Origin: Aliiroseovarius zhejiangensis
Lineage (GTDB): Bacteria; Pseudomonadota; Alphaproteobacteria; Rhodobacterales; Rhodobacteraceae
Length of the DNA: 64,000 nt
NCBI RefSeq assembly: GCF_014656375.1
Contig: NZ_BNCH01000003.1
Coordinates: 186,001-250,000 of the forward strand
Reading direction: 5' to 3'
Every line of letters starts with the position of its first letter. Within the stretch, counting starts at the first letter, position 1. The notes below the pieces were generated by a model. The model did no database searches and was not told the origin of the DNA. It was given only the letters and a program-made list of their open reading frames with translations. Shown piece by piece: positions 1 to 8,890 of this stretch. A program made the translations under genes and the position numbers.

Positions 1-790
1 GCCCGATGCTGGTCAGGAAATCGGTCAACAGGGTTGCAAACATATCCGGCTTTTCGAGTGGGGGCATGTGGCCTGCGCCCCGGATCAGCTCGAACCGGGC
101 GCCGGGGATAAGCCCCGCCGTTTCGCGCACCAGATCAGCGGGGGTCGAGCCATCCTCGGTCCCTGCAATCGCAAGCGTCGGCAGGCGCAGCCGGGCGGTG
201 CTTTCGTAGAGGTCGGTGTCCGCAATCGCTTCCATGCAGCCCAGATACCCGGCCAGAGGAGTCGCGCGCATCCGGGAGCGGGCGGCGTTGACGACCTCGG
301 GATGGTCGCGTTGGGTTGCGCGGGAAAACCAGCGGTGCATGGTGGCGTCAAGCTCTGTCTCGATCCCGTTTTCGCGCACGGCCTTGATGCGGTCAGCCCA
401 GATGGCCGGCGTGCCGATCTTGACGGCGGTATTGGCAATCACCAGCCCCCGCACAAGGTCCAGCCGTTCCGCCGCCAGACCCTGTGCGATGATGCCGCCG
501 ATGGACAGACCCACAAAAACGCAGTCCTTCACGCCAAGCCGGTCCAGACACCGCGCCGCATCCCCCACCAACTCGCCCATTGGATAGGGGCCATCGGGGC
601 AGGGGCTGTTGCCATGGCCGCGCATATCCATGCGGATCAGGCGAAGGCTTTGCGGCAATCGCGCCACCACAGCGTCCCACGTCGTCAGGTCAGACCCCAG
701 AGCATGGGCGAACGCCACGGCCGGGCCGTCCGGCGCGCCGCTTTCGACCACATGCAACACCACGCCATCCTGATCGGGAATGATGATCAC
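1..790 (-). CDS. pcaD: alpha/beta hydrolase, probable 3-oxoadipate enol-lactonase, cut by the left edge
   Basis: The minus-strand frame from a GTG at 788-790 runs off the left edge and gives 263 residues, about the full length of PcaD. It shows an alpha/beta-hydrolase fold with the nucleophile elbow GLSIGG (Ser96), a probable acid in GTEDGSTP (Asp213) and the catalytic His in GAGHMPPLEKP (His241). PcaD hydrolyses 3-oxoadipate enol-lactone in the beta-ketoadipate pathway for aromatic compounds. The GTG overlaps the TGA of the upstream nuclease gene (GTGA), so the two are probably translationally coupled. The substrate is inferred from family resemblance; no other pca genes are in view, so another ester or lactone is possible. 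Only the last few residues seem to be missing. Confidence 0.75.
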   Translation of the reverse strand, partial: MIIIPDQDGVVLHVVESGAPDGPAVAFAHALGSDLTTWDAVVARLPQSLRLIRMDMRGHGNSPCPDGPYPMGELVGDAARCLDRLGVKDCVFVGLSIGGIIAQGLAAERLDLVRGLVIANTAVKIGTPAIWADRIKAVRENGIETELDATMHRWFSRATQRDHPEVVNAARSRMRATPLAGYLGCMEAIADTDLYESTARLRLPTLAIAGTEDGSTPADLVRETAGLIPGARFELIRGAGHMPPLEKPDMFATLLTDFLTSIG

Positions 791-2004
791 CGGCGTGGCC
801 CGTCTTCGTCCCCGCGCAGGGACAGATAGGCCATGATCTGCCCGTGATCCGACGCCAGCTTGTTATAGGGCGCTTCGGGGTGCGAGCCATCGGTGATGTG
901 GTCATTCAGCACGCTGAAATAGGTCATGTCAGCGATGCGGTTGGCGTTCTCCGGGTGGAAATGACGGCTGAGGTAAATCTGGTCGATGCTTTCAAACACC
1001 CCCGCAAAGGCCGAAGTATAGACCATATCGCGCAAGGATTTCCGCACAAAGAGCTTTTCGGCAGAGTGCAGGCGCACGGCTTCGACGGCGCGCGTGATCT
1101 GGATGCTTTCCTCTTTTGAATAACGGTCGCGGTCTGACTTGGCATCATGGCGCAGCATCCACGCATAGTTCTTGAACGGCACTTCGCCCGAGATGATTTC
1201 CGAACTGACCGCATGTTCACCATCGTTGAAATCGCCCATCACGACGACCGGATTGTTCTGGCGCAACTCCTCGATGATGAAACTGCGCAAGACCCAGGAT
1301 TCGGCCATCCGGCGCATGGCGGCGCGGGCAGCCCCCAGCGCGCGCCCGACCGGGTCATAATTGGTCAAATCCTCTTCGGGGGCGAATTCCGCGCCAGGGG
1401 GGCGGATGTATTCGCCCAGTTTCGATTTCAGGTGACAGTTGAAGACGGTGATGACCTGATCGCCGACAGGAATGCGGGCGCGCAGGATCGGGCGCGACAG
1501 ACGTCGCAGCGTATAATGCCCCGCGTCACCTTCCAGCCCCCGCAGCGCGGTAAAGGGGATGGTCAGCGGTTCGGGCATATCCTGAATGACCTGTGGGGGC
1601 TCGGTGAAGCCGAAGCGCGACAGGATCGCGACGCCCGGACGGCGCTGACCGGGGCCTTCATCGGCGGCGTTGGGCGCAAAGGCCAGATGGTCCATGTCCC
1701 ACGGCCGAACAGCCAGTTTGCGGAAGATCGCCTTGCGGTGATAGCCCTTGGACTTGTCAGGGATGGTCGCGGAATTCAGGTCTGCGACGCGCGTGTTCGC
1801 CTCGCCGATCACATCGCGCAGGGCATCTTCTTCAAAGATCTCCTGAAACCCGATGATGTCGGCATCCAGCGCCATGAGCTGATCGGCCATCCAGTCGCGT
1901 TTCCACGCATATTCCTCGGGTGTGTAGCTTTGAAACTCGTAATATTCCTGATTGGGTCCGATCAGGTTCTTTACGTTGAACGAGGCGATGGTGAAATCTG
2001 TCAT
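787..2004 (-). CDS. endonuclease/exonuclease/phosphatase (EEP) family protein
   Basis: This 405-residue protein carries the EEP metal-hydrolase signatures: an N-terminal SFNVKN start, a metal-binding Glu in GFQEIF (about residue 55), a NCHLKSK strand, a GDFNDG motif near the middle and a C-terminal SDHGQ near residue 392. These match Mg-dependent phosphodiesterases of the DNase I and exonuclease III superfamily. No signal peptide is evident, so it is probably cytoplasmic. It lies 12 bp after the threonine dehydratase gene and overlaps the enol-lactonase-like gene, so it sits inside a minus-strand operon. The true substrate (nucleic acid, lipid or other phosphodiester) cannot be told from the sequence. 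Family assignment is firm; function is open. Confidence 0.8.
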   Translation of the reverse strand: MTDFTIASFNVKNLIGPNQEYYEFQSYTPEEYAWKRDWMADQLMALDADIIGFQEIFEEDALRDVIGEANTRVADLNSATIPDKSKGYHRKAIFRKLAVRPWDMDHLAFAPNAADEGPGQRRPGVAILSRFGFTEPPQVIQDMPEPLTIPFTALRGLEGDAGHYTLRRLSRPILRARIPVGDQVITVFNCHLKSKLGEYIRPPGAEFAPEEDLTNYDPVGRALGAARAAMRRMAESWVLRSFIIEELRQNNPVVVMGDFNDGEHAVSSEIISGEVPFKNYAWMLRHDAKSDRDRYSKEESIQITRAVEAVRLHSAEKLFVRKSLRDMVYTSAFAGVFESIDQIYLSRHFHPENANRIADMTYFSVLNDHITDGSHPEAPYNKLASDHGQIMAYLSLRGDEDGPRR

Positions 2005-2016
2005 ATGGTCCTCCGG

Positions 2017-2988
2017 TCAAGGGAAGCGGGTCAGGGCGTCGGCAAAGACCGGCGCGTCGACATTGCCGCCGGACACGACGACAATCACGGTGTCACCGTC
2101 GATCTGGTCAGCGTGATACAGGGCAGCGGCCAGCGCCACCGCACCACCGGGTTCAACGACGATTTTTAGGTGGTTGAAGGCCGCGGTCATGGTGCGCAGG
2201 CAATCGTCGTCTGGCACCGGCAAACCCGGCCCGCAAAGGCGCTTCAGAATGGGAAAGGTCAGTTCGCCCGGTGATGGGGTGATGATGGCATCGCAAATCG
2301 ACCCCGACAGGCGCGGGTTGCGTTCGATCTGCCCCGAGACGAGCGAGCGGGCCACATCGTCAAACCCCTCCGGCTCGACCGGGTGCACGCGAAAGTCGGG
2401 TGCGTCAGCCTCCAGCGCCAGCGCGATGCCCGACGTCAGCCCGCCACCACCGCAGGGAACCAGAACCCGAGCGTCCGCGATCCCCATTGCGCGGGCTTGT
2501 TCGGCAACCTCAAGCCCAACCGTGCCTTGGCCGGCGATCACGTCGGGATTGTCAAACGGTTTGATCAGGGTCAGCTTGCGATCATTGGCCAGTCGCGCGC
2601 CGATCTTATCCCGATCCTCGGTCGCGCGATCATAGAGGATCACCTCACCCCCCAGCGTGCGGGTGTTGTCGATTTTCTGGCGCGGGGCGTCTGAGGGCAT
2701 GACAATCACCGACGGCGCACCGATCGCCTTGGCCGCCATCGCAACCCCTTGAGCATGGTTCCCGGATGAAAAGGCAATGACACCCTGTTTGCGCTGCACG
2801 TCGCTCAGTTTCGAGACCGCATTCCAAGCGCCACGAAACTTGAAACTCCCGGTGTGCTGCAGACATTCAGGTTTCACGATGACCCGCTTGCCGGCGATCT
2901 CGTCCAAAAACGACGAAGAAAGCAAAGGTGTGCGACGCACATGGCCGTCAAGGCGGGCGTCTGCCGCGCGGATGTCGTCGATATTCAA
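2017..2988 (-). CDS. threonine/serine dehydratase (PLP fold type II)
   Basis: The 323-residue product is a fold-type II PLP enzyme. The Schiff-base lysine is in GSFKFRGA (Lys50), the substrate loop is SSGNHAQG (about 75-81), and the phosphate-binding glycine loop is PCGGGG (about 180). Such enzymes deaminate L-threonine or L-serine to 2-oxo acids; some relatives are serine or hydroxyaspartate racemases or dehydratases. There is no C-terminal ACT domain, so it is the short catabolic type rather than the feedback-regulated IlvA. The start is a TTG (2986-2988) preceded by GGAGG at 7-nt spacing, and it overlaps the stop of the upstream hydrolase as TTGA. Substrate preference is not settled by sequence. 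Confidence 0.85.
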   Translation of the reverse strand: MNIDDIRAADARLDGHVRRTPLLSSSFLDEIAGKRVIVKPECLQHTGSFKFRGAWNAVSKLSDVQRKQGVIAFSSGNHAQGVAMAAKAIGAPSVIVMPSDAPRQKIDNTRTLGGEVILYDRATEDRDKIGARLANDRKLTLIKPFDNPDVIAGQGTVGLEVAEQARAMGIADARVLVPCGGGGLTSGIALALEADAPDFRVHPVEPEGFDDVARSLVSGQIERNPRLSGSICDAIITPSPGELTFPILKRLCGPGLPVPDDDCLRTMTAAFNHLKIVVEPGGAVALAAALYHADQIDGDTVIVVVSGGNVDAPVFADALTRFP

Positions 2989-3812
2989 CGAAGGTCCTCC
3001 AACCAGTCGTGGATCGTCTCAAGCGCCTCGGGTTCGTCCAGAAACGGAACATGCCCACGATCTGTCACGCGGGCATAGCGCATGTCGGGAATACGGCGCC
3101 GCATCTCGGCGACCGTGTTATCAGTCAGAATATCCGAGTTCTCGCCGTGGATCAGCGCCACGGGCAGGCCCTGCAACGCATCAAAAAACGGCCACAAGTC
3201 CGGTGCAGGTTGCGCCCCAGCCTCCAGCAAAGCGTCGCGCAGGGCCGGGTCATAGCGGTTCTTCAACCCGGTTTCCGTTTGCGAATACAGATGGCGTACT
3301 TCCGCCTCCCACCGCTCCATGGCGACATTGCGAAAACCCAGCTCTGCCATGATCTCGGCCCGCATCGCGGCAGCATCCTTGTAGAACCTTGCCGTTGGCT
3401 TGCGCCCCACGAATCCCTTTATGTAATCCAGCCCCCGCGGATCGATCACGGGTCCGATATCGTTCAGACATGCGCCCAGCAGCCGGTCTTTCGCGGTGGC
3501 GGCGATCCCCATCGCAATCAATCCGCCGCGCGAGGTGCCAAGGATCGCGGCCTGATCAATCCCCAGATGATCCAGCAGCATCAATGCGTCATCGGCCTCT
3601 TGCGGCACGGTATAGGTCTGATGCGGCCCCCAGTCCGACGCGCCACGCCCGCGATAATCCATGCGGATCAGGCGCACCCCCGACAGATGCGGCGCCACGA
3701 AGTTGAAATCGTCCGAATTGCGGGTCAGTCCGGCCAGCGCCAGAACCGGCAGGCCTTCGCCTTCATCCCGATAGGCCAGTGTCAGGCCATCACGCGCGAT
3801 AAAGTTCTCCAT
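2985..3812 (-). CDS. alpha/beta hydrolase
   Basis: A 275-residue alpha/beta-hydrolase with the nucleophile elbow LGTSRGG (Ser94), an HGENSD segment that could carry the acid residue, and a C-terminal DRGHVPFLDEPE around the catalytic His. There is no signal peptide. It is the first gene of a compact minus-strand run (hydrolase, threonine dehydratase, EEP nuclease, enol-lactonase) joined by 1-4 bp overlaps or short gaps, which suggests one transcript. The family is broad (esterases, lactonases, C-C hydrolases), so no substrate is assigned. Upstream it is separated from fabI by a strong hairpin, marking it as the start of a separate transcription unit. Confidence 0.8.
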   Translation of the reverse strand: MENFIARDGLTLAYRDEGEGLPVLALAGLTRNSDDFNFVAPHLSGVRLIRMDYRGRGASDWGPHQTYTVPQEADDALMLLDHLGIDQAAILGTSRGGLIAMGIAATAKDRLLGACLNDIGPVIDPRGLDYIKGFVGRKPTARFYKDAAAMRAEIMAELGFRNVAMERWEAEVRHLYSQTETGLKNRYDPALRDALLEAGAQPAPDLWPFFDALQGLPVALIHGENSDILTDNTVAEMRRRIPDMRYARVTDRGHVPFLDEPEALETIHDWLEDLR

Positions 3813-3896
3813 TCCAGTTCCCCGTCGTTACCCGTTTTTGCCAGTAAGCACCGGTTGGGGAAGGGGTGCAAGCAGAAGGCATGGGGGCCAATAAAC

Positions 3897-3928
3897 CAGA
3901 ACACCCGCCGAAGATGGCGGGTGTTCTG
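3897..3928 (-). terminator. intrinsic terminator-like hairpin after fabI
   Basis: A perfect 13-bp stem (3897-3909 with 3916-3928) encloses a 6-nt loop. On the minus strand it begins 24 nt beyond the fabI stop and is followed by GGTTTATT, so a modest U-rich tract follows the stem. It most likely ends the fabA-fabB-fabI transcript before the unrelated hydrolase operon. Confidence 0.75.
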
Positions 3929-3951
3929 CAGACTGGTACTCGGTGCCTTTG

Positions 3952-4740
3952 TCAGAGGTTTTCCGGCTGCGGCATTCCAAGCACGTGGAAGCCGCAATCG
4001 ACGGTGATGATCTCGCCCGTGGTGCAGGCACCATAGTCAGAGGCCAGATACACAGCCGTGCCGCCGATGCTTTCCAGTGTGGCGTTCTGGCGCAGGGGGG
4101 CGTTTGCCTCGGTGTGGCGGAAAGTCTTGCGCGCCCCGCCAATCGCCGCGCCTGCCAGCGTTTTCATCGGGCCGGGCGAAATCGCGTTCACGCGGATACC
4201 ATCGGGGCCAAGGTCGTTCGCCAGATACCGCACCGACGCCTCCAGCGCCGCCTTGGCCACGCCCATGACGTTATAGAAGGGCGTCACCCGGTTCGACCCG
4301 CCATAGGTCATGGTCAGGATGGTGCCACCATCCGTCATCTTGGGTGCGACGCGACGCGCAACCTCGATCAGCGAATAGCAACTGATATCCATCGAGTTCT
4401 TGAAGTTCGCGCGACTGGTGTCGACAAAGCGGCCCGTCAACTCGTTCTTGTCGGAATAGGCAACGGCGTGCACCAGAAAGTCGATGCTGTCCCACTCGGA
4501 CCAAAGCGCGTCAAAGCCCTTGTCCAGCGCATCATCGTTCGTCACGTCCATATCCACCAGAAGGTCCGACCCGACCGATGCGGCAAGCGGTTGCACCCGC
4601 TGTCCGAACGCCTCGCCCTGGTACGAGAACGCAAGTTCCGCCCCTTCGTTCGCCATTGCCTGTGCAATGCCCCATGCGATGGACCGGTTGTTGGCAACCC
4701 CCATGATGAGGCCACGTTTTCCTTGCATCAGCCCTGCCAT
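3952..4740 (-). CDS. fabI: enoyl-[acyl-carrier-protein] reductase (NADH)
   Basis: A 262-residue short-chain-dehydrogenase-like enoyl-ACP reductase that performs the last reduction of each fatty-acid elongation cycle. The N-terminal nucleotide-binding segment is GVANNRSIAWGIA, and the active-site residues fall at the same numbers as in E. coli FabI: Tyr146 (TYGG), Tyr156 and Lys163 (YNVMGVAK). The substrate-loop segment SPGPMKTLA is also present. It lies 27 bp downstream of fabB on the same strand and is followed by a strong hairpin, so it is probably the last gene of a fabA-fabB-fabI unit. The cofactor is inferred from similarity to FabI rather than shown directly. Confidence 0.95.
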   Translation of the reverse strand: MAGLMQGKRGLIMGVANNRSIAWGIAQAMANEGAELAFSYQGEAFGQRVQPLAASVGSDLLVDMDVTNDDALDKGFDALWSEWDSIDFLVHAVAYSDKNELTGRFVDTSRANFKNSMDISCYSLIEVARRVAPKMTDGGTILTMTYGGSNRVTPFYNVMGVAKAALEASVRYLANDLGPDGIRVNAISPGPMKTLAGAAIGGARKTFRHTEANAPLRQNATLESIGGTAVYLASDYGACTTGEIITVDCGFHVLGMPQPENL

Positions 4741-4767
4741 GTCAGTTCCTCGGTCTTGTTTTAAACA

Positions 4768-5997
4768 TCAGTCGCGGTATTTGCTCAGAAGCATCGAGCC
4801 ATTGGTCCCGCCGAACCCGAAACTGTTGGTCATCACCGTATCAAGCCGCGCGTTTTCAACCAGTTCGGTGGCGATCTCGCCGGGGTTGATGGCCGGGTCC
4901 AACGTCTCGATGTTGATCGAAGGCGTGATGAAATCATGTTCCAGCATCAACAGGCAATAGACAGCCTCCTGCGCGCCGGTCGCGCCCTGGCTGTGCCCCG
5001 TCATCGACTTGGTCGAACTGATCGGCGGGGTCGTACCCTCGCCAAACACACGGCGCACGGCTTCCACTTCTCCGACATCCCCGACAGGGGTCGAGGTGCC
5101 ATGCGCGTTGATATATCCCACTTTTCGACCATCGGGCAGCATATCCAGCGCCAGTCGCATCGCACGCTCGCCACCTTCCCCCGACGGGGCCACCATGTCG
5201 TGACCGTCCGAGGTCGCGCCATAACCGGTGACTTCTGCATAGATTTTCGCCCCGCGCGCCTTGGCGTGGTCGAGATCCTCAAGCACCAGAATGGCGCCGC
5301 CGCCGCCGATCACGAACCCGTCGCGATCCGCGTCAAACGCACGCGAGGCTTTTTCGGGCGTATCATTGTATTTCGACGACATCGCGCCCATCGCGTCGAA
5401 CAGGCAAGACAACGTCCAGTCCAGCTCTTCACCACCGCCGGCAAACATCACGTCCTGCTTGCCCATCATGATCTGCTCGGCCGCGTTGCCGATGCAATGC
5501 AGGCTGGTTGAACAGGCTGACGTGATCGAATAGTTGATGCCCTTGATCTTGAACGCGGTCGCAAGGTTCGCGGAAATCGTCGATCCCATGCATTTCGGCA
5601 CCGCAAACGGGCCAATCCGCTTGGTCCCGCCGGTTTTCAGCGCGGTCTGGTGGGCGGCAAACATCGCGCTGGTCGACGGCCCGCCGGAACCGGCCACCAA
5701 CCCGGTGCGAGGGTTCACGACGTCATCTTCGCTTAACCCGGCATCGGCAATCGCCTGAGTCATTGCGATATGGGCATAGGCCGCACCCGGCCCCATGAAA
5801 CGCAGCGTGCGCTTGTCCACATGTTCGGTGATGTCGATATCGGGCATGCCGGCGATCTGACTGCGGAAGCCGTGTTCGACCATATCCGCGTTCGCGGTGA
5901 TGCCGGATCTGCCAGCCTTGAGCGAGGCCAAAACCTCGTCCTTGTTGTTCCCGATGGCCGAGACAATGCCCAGACCGGTAACGACCACACGACGCAT
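4768..5997 (-). CDS. fabB: beta-ketoacyl-ACP synthase I
   Basis: A 409-residue KAS I condensing enzyme with the Cys-His-His triad: Cys162 (TSACSTSLH), His299 ([11 protein letters not shown]) and His335 (TGHSQGATG). FabB elongates cis-3-decenoyl-ACP and is needed, with FabA, for unsaturated fatty acids made by the anaerobic route. It lies 62 bp after fabA on the same strand, which is the usual alphaproteobacterial pairing. Length and motif spacing are normal. Two His residues in the triad argue for KAS I/II rather than KAS III. Confidence 0.96.
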   Translation of the reverse strand: MRRVVVTGLGIVSAIGNNKDEVLASLKAGRSGITANADMVEHGFRSQIAGMPDIDITEHVDKRTLRFMGPGAAYAHIAMTQAIADAGLSEDDVVNPRTGLVAGSGGPSTSAMFAAHQTALKTGGTKRIGPFAVPKCMGSTISANLATAFKIKGINYSITSACSTSLHCIGNAAEQIMMGKQDVMFAGGGEELDWTLSCLFDAMGAMSSKYNDTPEKASRAFDADRDGFVIGGGGAILVLEDLDHAKARGAKIYAEVTGYGATSDGHDMVAPSGEGGERAMRLALDMLPDGRKVGYINAHGTSTPVGDVGEVEAVRRVFGEGTTPPISSTKSMTGHSQGATGAQEAVYCLLMLEHDFITPSINIETLDPAINPGEIATELVENARLDTVMTNSFGFGGTNGSMLLSKYRD

Positions 5998-6059
5998 ATG
6001 CGCACTCCTTCACGTGTCGGTGACGGGTCGCGCCCGACACCGGAAATCCTTTTGCCCTG

Positions 6060-6569
6060 TCAGCTTTCGGACAGGGCCACTTTCATGTCCTTGACCTGAT
6101 AGATCACTTCGCCATCCGCTTCCACAATCCCGTCGGCAACCCCCATGGTCAGCCGCCGGGTCTGGATCGCCTTGGTGAAATCGATCTTGTAGGTCAGCAT
6201 CTTGCGATCCGGGCGCACCATTCCGGTCAGTTTGACCTCGCCCACACCCAACGCATACCCGCGCCCCTGCCAGCCGCGCCAGCCCAGATTGAACCCGGTC
6301 AACTGCCACAAACCATCCAGACCCAGACAGCCGGGCATGATCGGGTTGCCGGGAAAATGGCAGTCGAAGAACCAAAGATCGGGGGTTATGTCGAACTCGG
6401 CCAGAACATGACCCTTGCCATGCGCCCCGCCATCGCCGGAAATATCCGTGATGCGGTCCATCATCAGCATGGGCGGGGCGGGAAGCTGCGCGTTGCCGGG
6501 GCCGAACAACTCGCCCCGCGCACATTTCAAAAGATCGTCCTTGTCGAAACTCGTCGGATAATCCGCCAT
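6060..6569 (-). CDS. fabA: 3-hydroxydecanoyl-ACP dehydratase/isomerase
   Basis: The 169-residue reading from the ATG at 6567-6569 matches FabA length (about 170). The catalytic pair is His71 ([11 protein letters not shown]) and Asp85 (GLDGLWQ), one residue off the E. coli numbering. FabA dehydrates 3-hydroxydecanoyl-ACP and isomerises the product to the cis-3 alkene, which FabB then extends. The frame stays open 46 codons upstream, but that part is not FabA-like, so the internal start is preferred; only a weak purine tract lies before it. The gene is divergent from irr, and fabB and fabI follow it. Confidence 0.95.
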   Translation of the reverse strand: MADYPTSFDKDDLLKCARGELFGPGNAQLPAPPMLMMDRITDISGDGGAHGKGHVLAEFDITPDLWFFDCHFPGNPIMPGCLGLDGLWQLTGFNLGWRGWQGRGYALGVGEVKLTGMVRPDRKMLTYKIDFTKAIQTRRLTMGVADGIVEADGEVIYQVKDMKVALSES

Positions 6570-6725
6570 TCCCCGCGCCCCATATCTTGTGTATGCCTTC
6601 CCTTCACCCTCTATCACCCGGCCCAAGCCGGACGCAAGGGCGGGTACACACCCGCACATGCTGATGCGCGACCGCAGGGCAACAGTCCGGGCCAGCGGCC
6701 CCCTCACGATCCCGACCAGAAATTA

Positions 6726-6755
6726 TTGGCACTTTGGCATATCAGCCCTTATATT
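6726..6755 (+). promoter_or_regulatory. candidate sigma-70 promoter of irr
   Basis: TTGGCA (6726-6731) and TATATT (6750-6755) are 18 bp apart in the fabA-irr intergenic region. Transcription would begin near 6762, about 35 nt before the irr ATG. No clear Irr (ICE-type) palindrome was recognised nearby. This is a match by eye and is unproven. Confidence 0.4.
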
Positions 6756-6796
6756 TGATAACGACCTACGATCACAGCGGACAAGACACCCGACCG

Positions 6797-7213
6797 ATGG
6801 ACCACAACAGCGACACGACAGAGGCAACATGGCTGGCAAGCGCGGGGTTGCGCCCGACGCGCCAACGGCTCGCCCTGGCGCATCTTCTGATCGGAGACGG
6901 CCAGCACCGCCACGTGACGGCAGAAAGCCTGTACGAAGCATCGCGCGACAGCGATGAACAGGTGTCGCTGGCCACCGTCTATAACACATTGCGGGTGTTT
7001 TCAGACGCGGGGCTTCTGCGAGAAATCACCGTCAACGGCGCGCGCAGCTATTTTGATACCAACGTCACCAACCACCCGCATTTCTTCTGGGAAGACACCG
7101 AAGAGCTGATGGACGCCCCGGACGAGGACCTTAAAATCGCACAGCTTCCCAAAGCCCCTGCCGGTACCGAAATCGCAAAAGTCGACGTCGTGATCCGGCT
7201 GCGCCGCAAATAA
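6797..7213 (+). CDS. irr: Fur-family iron response regulator Irr
   Basis: A 138-residue Fur-superfamily protein with a winged helix-turn-helix over about residues 20-80 (recognition region SLATVYNTLRVF) followed by the short dimerisation domain. The NHPHFF segment (92-97) corresponds to the His-rich haem and metal-binding site typical of Irr rather than Fur. In Rhizobiales and Rhodobacterales, Irr represses or activates haem and iron genes according to haem status. The ATG at 6797 gives the usual Irr length; an upstream in-frame ATG at 6734 would add 21 residues and overlap the candidate promoter. The gene is divergent from fabA and is followed 9 nt after its stop by a repeated hairpin element. 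Confidence 0.88.
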   Translation: MDHNSDTTEATWLASAGLRPTRQRLALAHLLIGDGQHRHVTAESLYEASRDSDEQVSLATVYNTLRVFSDAGLLREITVNGARSYFDTNVTNHPHFFWEDTEELMDAPDEDLKIAQLPKAPAGTEIAKVDVVIRLRRK

Positions 7214-7222
7214 CGCCCCCCC

Positions 7223-7293
7223 GTTTCTTCTGGCCAAAAATATCCTGGGGGAGGGCGAAAGCCGCTCGGCTTTCGCACGGGGGCAACGCCCCC
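7223..7293 (+). repeat. composite 3' element, copy 1 (after irr)
   Basis: A 28-nt core (7223-7250, including TTCTGGCCAAAAATATCC) begins 9 nt after the irr stop. It is followed by a 9-bp hairpin (7255-7263 with 7268-7276) and then a GGGGGC-AAC-GCCCCC hairpin (7279-7293). The same order of parts recurs at 16422-16478 and, inverted, at 47485-47545. Here it fills the gap between convergent irr and the FKBP gene. Confidence 0.85.
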
Positions 7294-7334
7294 TGGACGC
7301 GCGCAGCCCGCGCGCCCACATCGTTCAGATAAGC

Positions 7335-7763
7335 TCAGGCAACGCTGACCACTTCAAAATCAAAGATCAGCGTCTTGCCCGCCAGCGCATGGTTGGCATC
7401 CAGTGTCACACTGTCGTCGGTCAGTTCGGTTACCGTCACCGGGATGGGCTGGCCCTGCTGGCCGGTCATCTGAAGCTGCAGACCCACTTCAAGAGGGATC
7501 TCGGCCGGAATGTCGCCCCGTGGCACCTCCAGAAGCGCTTCGTCCTGACGTGGGCCATAGGCTTCTTCCGGGGCGATGGTGACTTGTTTCTTTTCGCCGA
7601 CGCTCATACCGGGCAGGGCTTTGTCCAGACCCGGAATGATCATACCGGACCCCACGGTGAACTCCAACGGATCGCGCCCTTGCGAGCTGTCGAACACGGT
7701 GCCGTCCTCCAGGGTGCCGGTGTAATGAATGCGCACGGTTGCGCCGGATGTGACTTCGGTCAT
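7335..7763 (-). CDS. FKBP-type peptidyl-prolyl cis-trans isomerase, SlyD-like
   Basis: A 142-residue FKBP-type prolyl isomerase. The N-terminal half has the FKBP strands (VRIHYTGTLEDGTVFDSS, then GSGMIIPGLDKALPGMSVGE), and the middle carries an inserted segment like the chaperone insert-in-flap domain of SlyD, ending with DANHALAGKTLIFDFEV. SlyD-type proteins assist folding in the cytoplasm; no signal peptide is visible. Unlike E. coli SlyD there is no His/Cys-rich nickel-binding tail. A GAGG lies 5 nt before the ATG. It stands alone, convergent with irr and separated from it by the composite element. Confidence 0.9.
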   Translation of the reverse strand: MTEVTSGATVRIHYTGTLEDGTVFDSSQGRDPLEFTVGSGMIIPGLDKALPGMSVGEKKQVTIAPEEAYGPRQDEALLEVPRGDIPAEIPLEVGLQLQMTGQQGQPIPVTVTELTDDSVTLDANHALAGKTLIFDFEVVSVA

Positions 7764-7879
7764 GAATGCCTCGTGATGTAAGGGGATTGATGGACAAGGC
7801 CGCTGGCTCAGCGGGTGCTTGTATGATGCCCCGACCCTAAAGGTTCATGTCGGAATGTAAAGGGACGGCCCCGGATGGC

Positions 7880-8743
7880 CTAGAACCACTGCCCGGGCTC
7901 CATCAGGCCAAGGTCCAGCAATTGTTGCGAGTTCCAGTCGAAGCGGGTCGAGTTGTGCCACTTGAACGTGGGGATGTCGAAGGTGGACCCGGCGTTTGAT
8001 TTCAATGCCTTGGCGGTGCGGAAACTGGCAATCGCAACGGTGATGTTGTTGTGCCAGGGACAGGCATAGGTGTTGTATTCTTCATCGCTGAATGTGTGGT
8101 CAGGGCGCAGCTTCAACCCTTTCTTCGCGCGGAAGATCGAGATTCGGTCGATCTTGCGCCGGGCCGGGGGAATGTGCTCTTCGAACCGCCACCGCAGCCC
8201 GCCGAAGAAATCCAATTGCCGCTCGCGCGGGTTTCCGTCGTCGTCCGGTCGACCCAGCGCGTAATAGCCCGACTTGTCCAGAAACGCATGATCCAGCGCC
8301 ACGGCGTTTGGGTGCTGCGATAGATCATCCGCATACAGGTCCACGACATAGGTCAGCACCGCATCGCGCCGTTCTTCGGTGTGAAAGGCCAGCAACTCTC
8401 CGATCGACCGGGTTTCGCAGAACGGATGGAACAGGTATTCGGCGTTGAAGCAGTAATAAAGCCAGGTGCCGGGCGCGGCGTCGATGATCTTGTTGACCGC
8501 ATGTTCCACCGCCCCATCACGGGCGACGGCATAGGGGATCCGATGGATCGTATCTTCGACGGCTTCGGGCAGATCTAACATGTCGGGCGCAAACACCAGA
8601 ATCTCGGCAAAGCCGGCCTTCTGATGGTGGGCGATGGTGCTTTCCACCTCGACCAGATCTTCGGCAAAGATCATCGCCACCGGCCCTTTGGCCAGTGCCT
8701 TGTCCCCGGTGCGCAGGAAATCTGTCAGGCCTTGATACCGCAT
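7880..8743 (-). CDS. conserved hypothetical protein, possibly glycosyltransferase-like
   Basis: A 287-residue soluble protein that I cannot place with certainty. The N-terminal part (about 20-75: VAMIFAEDLVEVESTIAHHQ, then AEILVFAPD) has the alternating beta-alpha pattern of a GT-A nucleotide-sugar fold, and the middle has acidic clusters (VVDLYADD and FLDKSGYY). A late segment rich in Trp, Tyr and His (YNTYACPWHNN, then TFKWHNSTRFDW) looks functional. There is no signal peptide or membrane segment. It is transcribed divergently from miaB and away from the FKBP gene, so context gives no pathway. A glycosyltransferase family 2-like role is only a guess. Confidence 0.55.
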   Translation of the reverse strand: MRYQGLTDFLRTGDKALAKGPVAMIFAEDLVEVESTIAHHQKAGFAEILVFAPDMLDLPEAVEDTIHRIPYAVARDGAVEHAVNKIIDAAPGTWLYYCFNAEYLFHPFCETRSIGELLAFHTEERRDAVLTYVVDLYADDLSQHPNAVALDHAFLDKSGYYALGRPDDDGNPRERQLDFFGGLRWRFEEHIPPARRKIDRISIFRAKKGLKLRPDHTFSDEEYNTYACPWHNNITVAIASFRTAKALKSNAGSTFDIPTFKWHNSTRFDWNSQQLLDLGLMEPGQWF

Positions 8744-8890
8744 CGGTCCCTTTCTCTTGCCGCAGGATTCTGTGGCATCCGGGTTAAAATGCTATGAAAT
8801 CAAGGTGTTTTGCAAGCGTTGCGGGGGGCGTGGCTTTGCTATAGGAAACGGGGCCTGATCCACCGCCCTATCCAGCAGGAACTGCGCGTC

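Noticed and set aside
68-829. 253-codon plus-strand frame at the left edge
   Set aside because: The minus strand encodes an alpha/beta hydrolase with nucleophile elbow and catalytic His; the plus frame is its shadow.
7223-7293. Insertion-sequence end or CRISPR-like repeat
   Set aside because: There is no transposase, no flanking target duplication and no regular spacing; the three copies are far apart and tied to stop codons.
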